NCBI GenBank assembly: GCA_017302455.1
Contig: JAFLDO010000010.1
Coordinates: 40,195-104,194 of the forward strand
Reading direction: 5' to 3'
DNA: 64,000 nucleotides
Source: Accumulibacter sp.
GTDB lineage: Bacteria; Pseudomonadota; Gammaproteobacteria; Burkholderiales; Rhodocyclaceae
The notes below the pieces were generated by a model, which saw nothing but the letters and a program-made list of their open reading frames with translations, was not told the DNA's origin and did no database searches. Position 1 is the stretch's first letter, and each line of letters begins with the position of its first letter. Position numbers and translations under genes: made by a program. Shown here one piece after another: positions 56,351-64,000 of the stretch.

Positions 56351-56805
56351 GAGCCTCCACTCGCCCGGAACCCAAGACGCGTCCTCTATTGCGTCAAGCT
56401 CACCGGTAGCCATCGCGCCCGTGGTCTCGCCGAGCGCGCATCCCCCCAAGACATCTCGTCGCCCCCCGCCGGAAAATCGGCGAACCCGGCAAGGGCTCGA
56501 ATCGTACGCACCGCTTCACGGCGCCAACGTCGTGTCGACGTCGAGGTCAGACACGAGGGCTGCATGAGAACCACCCCGAGTATATGTGGCGCTGACAACC
56601 CCGGTCAATCGAGGAATTGGCAACCGAAGGTGCAGGAACAGGCCTCGAATGACACCCCGACAGCCCTCTTTGACAGGTCACCGACGGTCGTTACGCCCCC
56701 TCCGCACGGGGAACCTCGACCCTCCGGGAGTGGCGGTCGGCCCGGCGAACACGGCGTGACGCGCCGCCACCACCGGCAGCGTTACCACCGCGCGTCCGAC
56801 TTGGT
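56351..56805. other. 455-bp gap with no recognisable gene
   Basis: Between the two-repeat protein and the second PEP-CTERM-like gene, both on the minus strand. Short frames on both strands look spurious. I see no repeat, RNA gene or clear terminator. Confidence 0.55.
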
Positions 56806-57702
56806 CTATGCCCTTGCCGGTGGCCGACGCCAGGTCGCGGCCAACGCCCCAAGTCCGGCAAGCAGCACCACCAGGGCGCCTGGCTGAGGGACCGCATTGA
56901 CCACTATCAGGTTGTCGAAACCGACCGTTGCGTCGGCCGGATCGAGACGCAGGACGGCGAAATTGAAGCGGGGATAGCGGTTAGAAACGCTGGGCGACGG
57001 ATCGCCCTTGCCGCTGCCGAAAACGTAGAAGAAGCCCCCGTCGATGAGATCCTCCGGCGGAAAGGTGAACTCCCGCCTGTGACCGTATTCCGGCAGGGCC
57101 ACGGCGCTTGCCAGGTCGTCGCCAACCAGGAGGTCGAAACGGCGGGTGCCGCCGACGCCACTGGTGTAGTCGCTGACCGACAGCGCGACAAAGTCGATCG
57201 GCTGCTCGAACTGCATCACGAAATAGGGCTTCGCTTCACCCGGAACGGCATCGGCGGTCAGGAAGTAGTGGTCGGAAACATAGTTGCGCGGGTCGCCGGC
57301 TACGCCCGCCGCATTTCCGTAGGTGCCGCGCGGATGGAAGAGACCGAACTCCGAGGCGCCGGGATCGATCTGGCCGATGCGGCCGCGCCAGTCGATTCGC
57401 GCCAAGCTGTCGCCAAAACCGAAGCGCACCCGGTTGTCGCCCAGCCTCACCCAGTCCGCGAGCACCTGAGCGTTCGCGAAGCCACTCTCGAAGTCCTGGC
57501 GAGCCGACCCGTGACCGGATAGGAAGGCAACGGCATGGGTCAACAAGCCGAACGCATCGAACTGGGCAGCCTGATCCTCATCGATTCTGGCGGGCGTCGG
57601 GTCGTAGCTGACGTCCCCCCACGCGGCGTGCGCCGAGGGAAAAAACGCCGCCACCGCGGCGAGAAACAAGACGCGGAATACACGCAACGACTGATGCATC
57701 AT
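56806..57702 (-). CDS. PEP-CTERM-like exported protein (PQPG variant)
   Basis: This 298-residue protein has a signal peptide (MMHQSLRVFRVLFLAAVAAF, cleavage after AHA) and a C-terminal sorting tag VPQPGALVVLLAGLGALA followed by basic residues. The tag has PQP in place of the usual PEP. The middle resembles a beta-sandwich carbohydrate-binding or adhesion domain (FVALSVSDYTSGVGGTRRFDLL). Two adjacent ATG codons open it, with no good ribosome-binding site. The longer frame upstream is not credible. A weak sigma-54-like site lies about 65 bp upstream. Confidence 0.8.
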   Translation of the reverse strand: MMHQSLRVFRVLFLAAVAAFFPSAHAAWGDVSYDPTPARIDEDQAAQFDAFGLLTHAVAFLSGHGSARQDFESGFANAQVLADWVRLGDNRVRFGFGDSLARIDWRGRIGQIDPGASEFGLFHPRGTYGNAAGVAGDPRNYVSDHYFLTADAVPGEAKPYFVMQFEQPIDFVALSVSDYTSGVGGTRRFDLLVGDDLASAVALPEYGHRREFTFPPEDLIDGGFFYVFGSGKGDPSPSVSNRYPRFNFAVLRLDPADATVGFDNLIVVNAVPQPGALVVLLAGLGALAATWRRPPARA

Positions 57703-57766
57703 GGAGACATCCAGGACAGAAGAACAAGCCGAGCGATCGGGATGATCCACGCTCCACTGGCGGCGA

Positions 57767-57781
57767 GCAAATCCCATACCG
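57767..57781 (-). promoter_or_regulatory. Weak sigma-54-like site before the PQP-CTERM gene
   Basis: On the minus strand CGGTATGGGATTTGC keeps GG and GC 10 nt apart and the TTTGC half, but deviates in the -24 half. It could be chance; it is noted because two better matches precede related genes. Confidence 0.25.
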
Positions 57782-57868
57782 GCGTCCAGTCTATGGCCCG
57801 CGCCGAATGTCGTCAACCTCGCCGCAGGCCAACGGCATGCGGCGTACCGGCGGTACTGCCTGATCCGC

Positions 57869-58237
57869 TTACGGCGCCGACCGCTGTTTCCGGCGGTCCG
57901 CACTGGCGGCGGCGACGGCGACGCGTTCTTCTCCGTGCGCCGTGGTAACGACGATCTCGCCACGTCGCGAATCGCACGCGATACCGCTGATCACTTCGCT
58001 GCGGAATACCGGCTGGGCGGCCACCCGACCATCGGGTTTCTGCACGAACACTGCCTGGCGTTCGCCGTTGGTGAACACCGCGGCCCTGCCCGGAGCGCAG
58101 CTCGCCACCAGCGAGCGGTCCGCGTCGAAGCCCACCGTGCGCTTCTGGTCGGTCAGGGCGATCGCCAGCAGCAGACCGCCGACCCCCAGCCCCAGGAGGA
58201 TCAGCCCGCTGCGGGGGATTTCGTTTCGCTGCTCCAT
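57869..58237 (-). CDS. Small membrane-anchored protein of unknown function
   Basis: This 122-residue protein has one N-terminal membrane segment (LILLGLGVGGLLLAIAL) and a beta-rich outer domain with two Cys (ASCAPGRA, IACDSRRG). AAGGAGA lies 7 nt before the ATG, so the start is good. No family recognised. The gene lies upstream of the PQP-CTERM gene on the same strand, across a 166-bp gap. Confidence 0.62.
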   Translation of the reverse strand: MEQRNEIPRSGLILLGLGVGGLLLAIALTDQKRTVGFDADRSLVASCAPGRAAVFTNGERQAVFVQKPDGRVAAQPVFRSEVISGIACDSRRGEIVVTTAHGEERVAVAAASADRRKQRSAP

Positions 58238-58537
58238 GCCAGTCTCCTTCGGGTTCGGTCAGGAGGTCATCCTGAACCCGGCATGAGCGGCGTGGGGCGA
58301 GGTCTTTTCATCGCGTTCATGTGGAGATTTCATGAACTCCGCTCAGGCCCGCGTTCTGTCATCGACTGGCCGGCGGCTCCAGTGCACGAATGGTCGTGAC
58401 CGGCGCTCGCCGCTACGCCGTCGGCCAGCCGCGATGACGGGCCAATGCCGATGAACACGGAAGGGCGCACAGCGCCTGCGACGTCGAGTCGGTCGGTGAT
58501 AAAGTGACCGGCCCGCCAATCGAGAATCCGACATGCC
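58238..58537. other. 300-bp divergent intergenic region
   Basis: Between the small membrane-protein gene (minus) and the LysR gene (plus). It must hold both promoters. I found no convincing -35/-10 pair, repeat or operator. Confidence 0.5.
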
Positions 58538-59443
58538 ATGGCCGAGACCAGGAAACCGCGAGAGAACGTTCGACTACCCGCGCTGAGCGGCCTGCTGGCC
58601 TTCGAGGCGGTTGCCCGTCACGCCAGCTTCTCGAAGGCAGCGGACGAATTGTCCGTTACCCAGAGTGCCGTCAGCCACCGCATCGCGCAACTCGAGTCCC
58701 GGCTCGGCGTTTCCCTGCTGCTGCGCGTTGGCCATCTGGTCAGCCTCACCTCGCACGGCGGCGATCTGCTCCCGCATGTGCGCGAAGGACTGGATTGCCT
58801 GCGCCACGGCGTCGGCAAGGTCGCTGGGCGTCGCCGGACGACGGTGCGGCTCAGTCTGGCGCCAGCGATCGCCTCCAACTGGCTGATCCAGCGCCTCGGA
58901 TCGTTCCAGCGAAGGCATCCCGACATCAGTCTCGACATCGTCGTCACCTCCCGAAACCTGAACATCCGGGCCGGCGAGGCCGACGTGGCGATCCGCTTCG
59001 GCCACGGCCACTGGGAGGGAGTGGATGCGGAAGAGCTGATTCCCGTACGCATCTTTCCGGTGTGCAGCCCGGCCTACCGCAAGGCGCACCCGTGGCTGAA
59101 TCAGCCGAGCGACCTCGTCCGGGCCACCCTGTTGCGGCAGTCGATGATCCCGTGGCGTCCGTGGTTCGCGGCTGCCGGCATCGATCTGCCCGAACCGCAG
59201 GATGGCCCGTCATTCAGCGAAGTTTCCCTGCTGATCGACGCTGCCGAGCACTCCCAGGGGGTCGGCCTGGTGCTGAGCGCCCTCGTCGAGCAACAGGTCC
59301 TGGAGGGCACGCTCGTCCGCCTGTTTGATGTCGAGCAACGCTCCGACCGCGCCTACTACCTGGTCACAGCCACCGGCCCGGCACGGCTGGCGGAAGTCGA
59401 GACCCTGGTGGCCTGGCTGAGAAGCACCCGGGAGCGAGGCTGA
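58538..59443 (+). CDS. LysR-family transcriptional regulator (GcvA-like group)
   Basis: This 301-residue regulator has an N-terminal winged helix (LSGLLAFEAVARHASFSKAA, LSVTQSAVSHRIAQLE) and the GcvA-like effector domain (DVAIRFGHGHWEGVDAEEL, FPVCSPAYRK). LysR regulators usually act on adjacent divergent genes; upstream is the small membrane protein, downstream is the convergent lut-cupin operon. Neither is a certain target. Gcv control is not implied, as gcv genes lie 9 kb away behind a riboswitch. Confidence 0.88.
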   Translation: MAETRKPRENVRLPALSGLLAFEAVARHASFSKAADELSVTQSAVSHRIAQLESRLGVSLLLRVGHLVSLTSHGGDLLPHVREGLDCLRHGVGKVAGRRRTTVRLSLAPAIASNWLIQRLGSFQRRHPDISLDIVVTSRNLNIRAGEADVAIRFGHGHWEGVDAEELIPVRIFPVCSPAYRKAHPWLNQPSDLVRATLLRQSMIPWRPWFAAAGIDLPEPQDGPSFSEVSLLIDAAEHSQGVGLVLSALVEQQVLEGTLVRLFDVEQRSDRAYYLVTATGPARLAEVETLVAWLRSTRERG

Positions 59444-59505
59444 CTTGCGCCCGGCAGCGACAGCGCCGCGGTAAGGGCGTCGGCTCCGTCACCAGCGACC
59501 AGCGC

Positions 59506-59985
59506 TCAATAGGGCGTGCCATCCTTGTGCGAAAAGCGCCACCTTCCATCGACAAGCACGGCCTGAATGTCGTCGTCAGGATAGTGGGCCTGGTCGCCTG
59601 GTGTCCGGTCGCCGACTTCCAGATAGACCACGTCCTCGCCGGTTTCGTTGATCAGCCGGTGGGCATTGCCGGTACCCGCCTTGAAGCCCGTACACATCCC
59701 CGGCGCAAGCTGAACCTTACCCTCATCGGTGTGCAGCGTCGGATGTCCCTGCAGAACGTAGACGAACTCGTCCTGCCGGGTGTGCGCGTGGCGCAGCGCC
59801 GAGACCGCCTGCGGCGCCAGCCGGGTGAGATTGACACCGAAGCCGGCGAGGCCGAAGAGGTCGCCAAGCGGCCTCTTCTCGCGGCCGTCCATGCGCGCGG
59901 CGAAGGGCTCCGGATAGATAGACGCCACGGTGCGGGGCGCTGCCTCGGCCGCGAGAATGGCAAGCGGACGCGTCGTTTGGGTCAT
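59506..59985 (-). CDS. Cupin-domain protein, end of the lut operon
   Basis: This 159-residue protein has a single cupin barrel: motif 1 with HAHTRQDEFVYVLQG (two His and a Glu) and motif 2 around GTGNAHRLINETGED (His), so a metal site is likely. A strong AAGGAGGT precedes the ATG. It begins 33 bp after lutB, on the same strand, so it is probably the fourth gene of the operon. The reaction is unknown. Confidence 0.82.
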   Translation of the reverse strand: MTQTTRPLAILAAEAAPRTVASIYPEPFAARMDGREKRPLGDLFGLAGFGVNLTRLAPQAVSALRHAHTRQDEFVYVLQGHPTLHTDEGKVQLAPGMCTGFKAGTGNAHRLINETGEDVVYLEVGDRTPGDQAHYPDDDIQAVLVDGRWRFSHKDGTPY

Positions 59986-60018
59986 GCAGACCTCCTTGTG
60001 TTGATGCGCATCACTACC

Positions 60019-61458
60019 TCACCACCGGCGTCTGGCGGACATCAGCTCATGCAGCGTCCGCCTCGCCGGCTTCAGGGGCGTGCGGCTGAGCGTCCAGCCC
60101 GACTGCAGCGGCGGCGTCAGCGCCCGGAAGCGCGTCGCCAACCAGCCGAAGGCGCGATAAAGTGCCGGGCGGGTGTAGAGCGCGGCCCAGCCCGACCACA
60201 CCGCATCGACCAGGCGGTTCCTGGCCGCACCCTGACCGAGCAGCGGTGGATGTCCCGGGCGGGCCTCGTGCTGCGCTTCACCGCGCAGACGGATCAGCAC
60301 GTCGGGAATCGGAATCCGCACCGGGCAGACCTCGCCACAGGCACCGCAGAGACTCGAGGCAGTGGGCAGGACATGCGTTGCCGCCAGGCCGAGCATGTGC
60401 GGCGAGATGATGTCGCCGATCGGGCCGGGGTAAGTGGTGCCGTAAGCATGACCGCCGATGCGGGTATAGACCGGGCAATGGTTCATGCAGGCGCCGCAGC
60501 GGATGCACTGTAGCGTCGAACGCAGTTGCTCGTCGCCGTAAGCCTGCGTGCGCCCGTTGTCGACCAGCACCAGGTGCATCTCGCGCGGACCGTCCTTCTC
60601 GCCGGGCTTGCGCGGGCTGCTGATCATGTTGAAATAGGTGGTGATCGCCTGACCGGTCGCCGAACGCGTCAGCAGACCGAACAGCGGCGGCACATGTTCG
60701 AGTTTCTCGACGACCTTCTCGATGCCGGTAATGGCGATGTGCACGTCCGGCACCGTCGTGCACATGCGACCGTTGCCCTCGTTTTCGACCAGGCACAGGG
60801 TGCCGGTCTCGGCGACCGCAAAATTGACGCCGGACAGCCCGATCTCGGCGGTCATGAACTTCTCGCGCAGGACGGCGCGGCCGATGCCGATCAGTTCATC
60901 GACCGATTCGGTGTACGCGGCACCCGGCACTTTCGCCGCGAACAGGCGGGCGATCTCGAGCTTGGTCTTGTGGATCGCCGGCATGATGATGTGCGAGGGT
61001 TTTTCGCCGTCGAGCTGGACGATGTATTCGCCCATGTCGCTCTCTAGCGCCTCCATGCCGGCGTCGGCCATCGCATGGTTGAGTTCGATTTCTTCACTGA
61101 CCATCGACTTGCCCTTGACCATCAGCTTGGTCGAATGGCGGCGGGCGATGTCGATGATGACGCGGTTGGCCTGCTCGGCGTTCTCCGCCCAATGGACGTG
61201 CACGCCATTCTCGGTCAGCTTGCGTTCGAGCAGTTCGAGTAGGTCCGGCAGGCGCGCCAGACTGTATTTGCGGATATGCTCGGCGAGCCCGCGCTGACGT
61301 TCGAGCGCTGCCGGGTCCGGAAACTGGGCCGCGCGCTTGGCGATCAGGAAGTCCATTGCCCCGCGAAAACTCCGGCGCAGGTGCTCGTCGGCAACGGCAA
61401 CCGCCGCGCGCTGCTTGAATTCGCTGGCCGGAATGAAGTTGAGCGGTTGGCTGTTCAT
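60019..61458 (-). CDS. lutB: Lactate utilisation iron-sulfur protein LutB
   Basis: This 479-residue protein has the LUD domain (ELNHAMADAGMEALESDMGE region) followed by two ferredoxin-type cluster motifs, CIRCGACMNHCPVY and CGACGEVCPVRIP. With LutA and LutC it oxidises L-lactate to pyruvate and passes electrons to the respiratory chain. Its ATG overlaps the lutC stop as ATGA and is preceded by AGGAGG. The gene order here is A-C-B, while B. subtilis has A-B-C. Confidence 0.92.
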   Translation of the reverse strand: MNSQPLNFIPASEFKQRAAVAVADEHLRRSFRGAMDFLIAKRAAQFPDPAALERQRGLAEHIRKYSLARLPDLLELLERKLTENGVHVHWAENAEQANRVIIDIARRHSTKLMVKGKSMVSEEIELNHAMADAGMEALESDMGEYIVQLDGEKPSHIIMPAIHKTKLEIARLFAAKVPGAAYTESVDELIGIGRAVLREKFMTAEIGLSGVNFAVAETGTLCLVENEGNGRMCTTVPDVHIAITGIEKVVEKLEHVPPLFGLLTRSATGQAITTYFNMISSPRKPGEKDGPREMHLVLVDNGRTQAYGDEQLRSTLQCIRCGACMNHCPVYTRIGGHAYGTTYPGPIGDIISPHMLGLAATHVLPTASSLCGACGEVCPVRIPIPDVLIRLRGEAQHEARPGHPPLLGQGAARNRLVDAVWSGWAALYTRPALYRAFGWLATRFRALTPPLQSGWTLSRTPLKPARRTLHELMSARRRW

Positions 61459-62132
61459 GGCGTTTCCTCCTCATCGACCAGCAGCAGGACAATCAATTCC
61501 TTGGGACCATGCGCTCCGTAGGCCAGCGTCACCTGAATGTCGGCGGTCTTCGACGGACCGGAGACGAGCAGCGCATTGGTCGGCAGAGCGTCGCTCCAGC
61601 CTTGCTCGACCATCGCCTCGAACAAAGTGTCATAGAGCTTCCCGGCATCGAGCAGAGCAAAGTGAATTGGCGGCACCAGCGACATCAGTCGCGGCTCCCT
61701 GGCGTCGGGCCAGATGATCAGCGTACCGGTCTCGGCGATGCCGCCACGCGTCGAGGTAAAGCTGGCATCGGTGTTCTCGAACAGTTCCTGCTTCCAGTCA
61801 TCCACCGGCCGATCGTAGGGCTTGAGTCCGCTGATGCCGGCACCCACCAGGGCTGCCGCCTGTTCGGTGTGCTCGCCGTAGAGCAGCGAACGCACGTTCT
61901 TCGCCACGCACAGCTGGCGCAGCTTCTCCGGCCAGTCACTGGCCGTCACGCGGACGACTTCGGCGTGCCAGAAGGCCATCTTTTCGCAGAAGAGTTCGCA
62001 GCGCGCAGCGCGCGTGCTCGCTGGCAGGGCGGCGCGCGCCGCCGCATAAAAGGCTCGCACGTCGGGCGGCAAAGGTGGCATACCCTGCGGCGCGGCGCGC
62101 AGGCGTTGCAGGATGTTGTCGCGCGCGCTCAT
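61455..62132 (-). CDS. lutC: Lactate utilisation protein LutC
   Basis: This 225-residue LUD-domain protein has the family stretches TSTRGGIAETGTL (around SFTSTRGG) and the C-terminal SGPSKTADIQVTLAYGAHGPKEL. It is the third partner of the lactate oxidase complex. The start chosen is ATG at 62132 (MSARDN), because AAGGAGGG lies upstream and it overlaps the lutA stop as ATGA; the longer frame from 62165 runs into lutA. Confidence 0.92.
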   Translation of the reverse strand: MSARDNILQRLRAAPQGMPPLPPDVRAFYAAARAALPASTRAARCELFCEKMAFWHAEVVRVTASDWPEKLRQLCVAKNVRSLLYGEHTEQAAALVGAGISGLKPYDRPVDDWKQELFENTDASFTSTRGGIAETGTLIIWPDAREPRLMSLVPPIHFALLDAGKLYDTLFEAMVEQGWSDALPTNALLVSGPSKTADIQVTLAYGAHGPKELIVLLLVDEEETP

Positions 62133-62911
62133 TGCTGCCCTCCTTCGCCACCCGTGCGCTGCCAAAGGAAAGTCGCCAGATGCTGGCCCTGGAAACCGTC
62201 GCCGCGCTTCTGCAGCGTGTGGTTGAGGCTGAGCATGCAGCCGCAGTCGGCAGACAGGAAGCTCACCGCACCCGTCTCCTTCAGCGCGTCGGCCTTGTCA
62301 GCCGCCATGGCCGACGAAATCGCCGGGTGCTTGAGCGAGAAGGTGCCGCCAAAGCCGCAACACTCGGATTCGTGCTCGTGCAGGCCGACGTCGACGCCGG
62401 GCAGTTGCGCCAACAAGGCTCGCGCATGCACGTGCGTCCCCATCTCGCGCCGCGCGGCGCACGAGGTGTGCAGCGCGACGCGCGTGGGTGCGCCCTGGTC
62501 ACGCAGGCTCACCTTGGCCACATGCACCAGGAACTCGGACAGCTCGAAAACCCGCGCGGCGAGCGCCGTCGCCTCGGCCAGCAGGCGCGGTTCATCGGCG
62601 AAGACCTTGGGGTAGTGGTGACGCATCATGCCGGCACAGGAGCCGGACGGAACAATTACCGGCCACGGCTCGGGAAACAGGCGCAGCTGCGCCAGCGCCA
62701 CGGCGCGCGTCTGCTCGGGAAAGCCGCTGCTGTGCGCCGGCTGCCCGCAGCAGGTCTGGTCGGGCGGGAAATGCACCTCGATCCCTTCGCGCTCGAGCAG
62801 GCGCACGGCGTCCATTCCCGCCTCGGGACAGAACATGTCGATCAGGCAAGTTCCGAATAGGTAAACCCGCGGTGGCTTGTCCGGGTAATCGCGATCGCCT
62901 GTCTCAGTCAT
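62129..62911 (-). CDS. lutA: Lactate utilisation protein LutA (CCG-domain)
   Basis: This 260-residue protein carries two cysteine-rich CCG motifs, DQTCCGQPAHSSGF and ESECCGFGGTFSL, that bind an unusual iron-sulfur cluster in the heterodisulfide-reductase/GlpC-like family. It is the first gene of lutA-lutC-lutB-cupin. A GGAGGAG precedes the ATG. A strong -35 and a palindromic operator lie directly upstream, so control by a GntR-type repressor is expected. Confidence 0.92.
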   Translation of the reverse strand: MTETGDRDYPDKPPRVYLFGTCLIDMFCPEAGMDAVRLLEREGIEVHFPPDQTCCGQPAHSSGFPEQTRAVALAQLRLFPEPWPVIVPSGSCAGMMRHHYPKVFADEPRLLAEATALAARVFELSEFLVHVAKVSLRDQGAPTRVALHTSCAARREMGTHVHARALLAQLPGVDVGLHEHESECCGFGGTFSLKHPAISSAMAADKADALKETGAVSFLSADCGCMLSLNHTLQKRGDGFQGQHLATFLWQRTGGEGGQQ

Positions 62912-62937
62912 GTTCGTCTCCTCCTTTTTTGGTCACA

Positions 62938-62962
62938 GGGAAAGTGGTAAGACCACTTTCCC
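62938..62962. promoter_or_regulatory. GntR/FadR-type operator of the lut operon
   Basis: A perfect inverted repeat with 11-bp arms (GGGAAAGTGGT / ACCACTTTCCC) around a 3-nt centre contains TGGT-N3-ACCA, the core recognised by LldR, PdhR and FadR-type repressors. It overlaps the predicted transcription start and ends 27 bp before lutA, which suits repression. The repressor gene is not in the window. Confidence 0.8.
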
Positions 62963-62964
62963 AT

Positions 62965-62993
62965 AGATTAGAGACCAGCTGCCTCTTTGTCAA
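62965..62993 (-). promoter_or_regulatory. Promoter of lutA-lutC-lutB-cupin
   Basis: On the minus strand a perfect -35 TTGACA (62988-62993) is followed after 17 nt by -10 TAATCT (62965-62970). The -10 is weak but keeps the key T, A and final T. Transcription would begin inside the operator. Confidence 0.65.
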
Positions 62994-63338
62994 TCGCCTG
63001 CCCTCACTGGCGCACTCCGGAGGCCTCGGCACCGTCCCGGCCTGTCCGCCTTCAGGGCAACAGTATTTTCCAATTCAGGTATGAGCCTGAAGGAGCGACG
63101 GAGTGGGTGACGCGGTGATGTGGGCTGAGGGGTTGAAAAGGGCAGTCTAACGGATTCCGCCGGGGGGCGTTGAGATGATCCTGGCGGGTTGGTTTTGATC
63201 TTGAGTGTTAAGGGAATATTTATTCCGGTTGTACGTTTTGCTGCCCGCAGGGCTTCCGGCGGGCAGATGGCGCAGCCATTCGTCCGTCTGGGAAGCGCAG
63301 CGCGGCAGGCTTTCGGCTGGCGTCGTCGCCGGTACGTG

Positions 63339-64000
63339 TCAGGCTCGGCGCTTGGGTTTGACGAAGCCGGCAAAGAGTTCGCGCTTGGCGGATTGCATGG
63401 CCTGGGCGGCCGCCAGATCGGTTTGTGACCTGGCCTGAATCTGCAAGGCCTCCAAGGTGATGCCCGGCTTGAAGGTGACCCGACCCAGTGGCGCCAGCTG
63501 GGTCAAACACTCGAGTGGCGTCTTCACCTCCTGAGGCTTGTAGCGCTTGACGGTCTTGCCCTTGTCATTGGTGATCAAGGTCGCGAACAGGCACGGGCGG
63601 TGCAGATTGAGCCAGGGATTGAAGGTATCCTGGTAGAACGCGTTGATCGGCTTGGCGTACGCCTGCGGGATATGGTCGTAGCCCATGTGCTTGCGGACCA
63701 CGCTGGCATTCTTGCTCTCGGCCAGGGCGTTGTCGTTACTGTGCCGGGAGCGTGACTTGGTTTGCTCGATGCGCAGCTTCTCGAGTAGGCTCGCAACGTG
63801 ATGATTGATGTACTCGGAGCCGTTGTCGGAGTGAAAACCGACAATGACGAACGGGAACTGATCGATGATCAAAGCCAGCACCGGCAACAGAAAGGCCTCG
63901 CTGATGCCTTCTACGCATGCCTCGACCTGCCACTGGCTGACGGCATCGACGCAGGTGATGTGATAGACGCCCTTGACGCCGTCCTGATCGCCCTGATGAA
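63339..64000 (-). CDS. DDE-type transposase/integrase core protein (5' end missing)
   Basis: The frame is open to the right edge, so at least 220 codons are present and the N-terminus is outside. The retroviral-integrase-type catalytic triad is visible: Asp in HITCVDAVSQW, Asp in GFHSDNGSEYINHH and Glu in NDNALAESKN. The GYDHIPQ segment is typical of a large family of such transposases. The frame is intact in the visible part, so the element may be active. The exact IS family cannot be named from this part; the ORF ends with a basic tail. Confidence 0.85.
   Translation of the reverse strand, partial: HQGDQDGVKGVYHITCVDAVSQWQVEACVEGISEAFLLPVLALIIDQFPFVIVGFHSDNGSEYINHHVASLLEKLRIEQTKSRSRHSNDNALAESKNASVVRKHMGYDHIPQAYAKPINAFYQDTFNPWLNLHRPCLFATLITNDKGKTVKRYKPQEVKTPLECLTQLAPLGRVTFKPGITLEALQIQARSQTDLAAAQAMQSAKRELFAGFVKPKRRA

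Larger units (their letters stand above)
62912..63338. other. 427-bp region between lutA and the transposase gene
   Basis: Its left part holds the lut operator (62938-62962) and promoter (62965-62993). The rest up to the transposase stop shows no gene. The left end of the insertion element should be here, but I could not recognise its terminal repeat. Confidence 0.6.

Noticed and set aside
58538..59443. LysR protein as the regulator GcvA of the gcv operon
   Set aside because: The resemblance is to the broad GcvA-like group only; gcv is 9 kb away and has its own riboswitch.
63241..63266. 8-bp hairpin (CTGCCCGC / GCGGGCAG)
   Set aside because: No T-run on either side, so not a terminator, and not placed as a clear insertion-sequence end.

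Overview
The window is GC-rich DNA from a betaproteobacterium. Split MacA/ATPase/permease pumps, a CysI-DUF934-CysH-CysDN sulfate operon, PEP-CTERM proteins beside exopolysaccharide genes and a phoU-phoB-phoR block all fit the Rhodocyclales; a relative of 'Candidatus Accumulibacter' is my guess, made without any database search. The genes are densely packed, with many ATGA, GTGA or TGATG stop/start overlaps. I see no rRNA, tRNA, CRISPR array or prophage. The only mobile element is a transposase cut by the right edge.

Layout. 1-7.6 kb: end of a phosphate-uptake operon (pstA, pstB) and the facing phoU-phoB-phoR operon, with a cytoplasmic trypsin-like protease, a DUF937 protein, an ecotin and a membrane protein between them. 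7.7-13.5 kb: a complete mrp Na+/H+ antiporter operon (mrpAB fused, then C-G). 13.6-20.9 kb: a CBS/nucleotidyltransferase signalling protein, a small winged-helix protein, a truncated haemoglobin, typA, an HpaB/AbfD-superfamily enzyme, acpH and a DUF3301 protein. 21-25.6 kb: a TolC/MacA/ATPase/permease efflux operon, followed by a gamma-carbonic anhydrase. 27-35.5 kb: cysB facing a TSUP exporter and the operon cysI-DUF934-cysH-cysD-cysN, which ends in a protein resembling the carboxysomal (CsoSCA) beta-carbonic anhydrase; rlmB follows.

36.5-44.3 kb: exopolysaccharide genes (Wzc, Wza, Wzb and a WecA-like transferase) and a PEP-CTERM protein. Sigma-54 promoter matches lie upstream of the PEP-CTERM gene (very good) and of the WecA-like gene (good). 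44.5-49.2 kb: gcvT-gcvH-gcvP behind a promoter, a tandem glycine riboswitch and a terminator hairpin. 49.3-55.3 kb: glutathione peroxidase, a DUF455 ferritin-like protein, a Bcr/CflA transporter, a divergent ClpX-like ATPase overlapping an alpha/beta hydrolase, and small unknown genes. 55.5-58.2 kb: a protein with an internal duplication, a second PEP-CTERM-like protein and a small membrane protein. 58.5-62.9 kb: a LysR regulator and a lactate-oxidation operon lutA-lutC-lutB plus a cupin, with a GntR/FadR-type operator over its promoter.

The most unusual items are the ClpX-like ATPase that has lost or changed four ClpX hallmarks, the CsoSCA-like protein in a sulfate-assimilation operon, the HpaB/AbfD-family enzyme with incomplete iron-sulfur ligands, and the sigma-54 sites that may tie exopolysaccharide and PEP-CTERM expression together. 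All functional calls rest on motifs and gene order read directly from the sequence.
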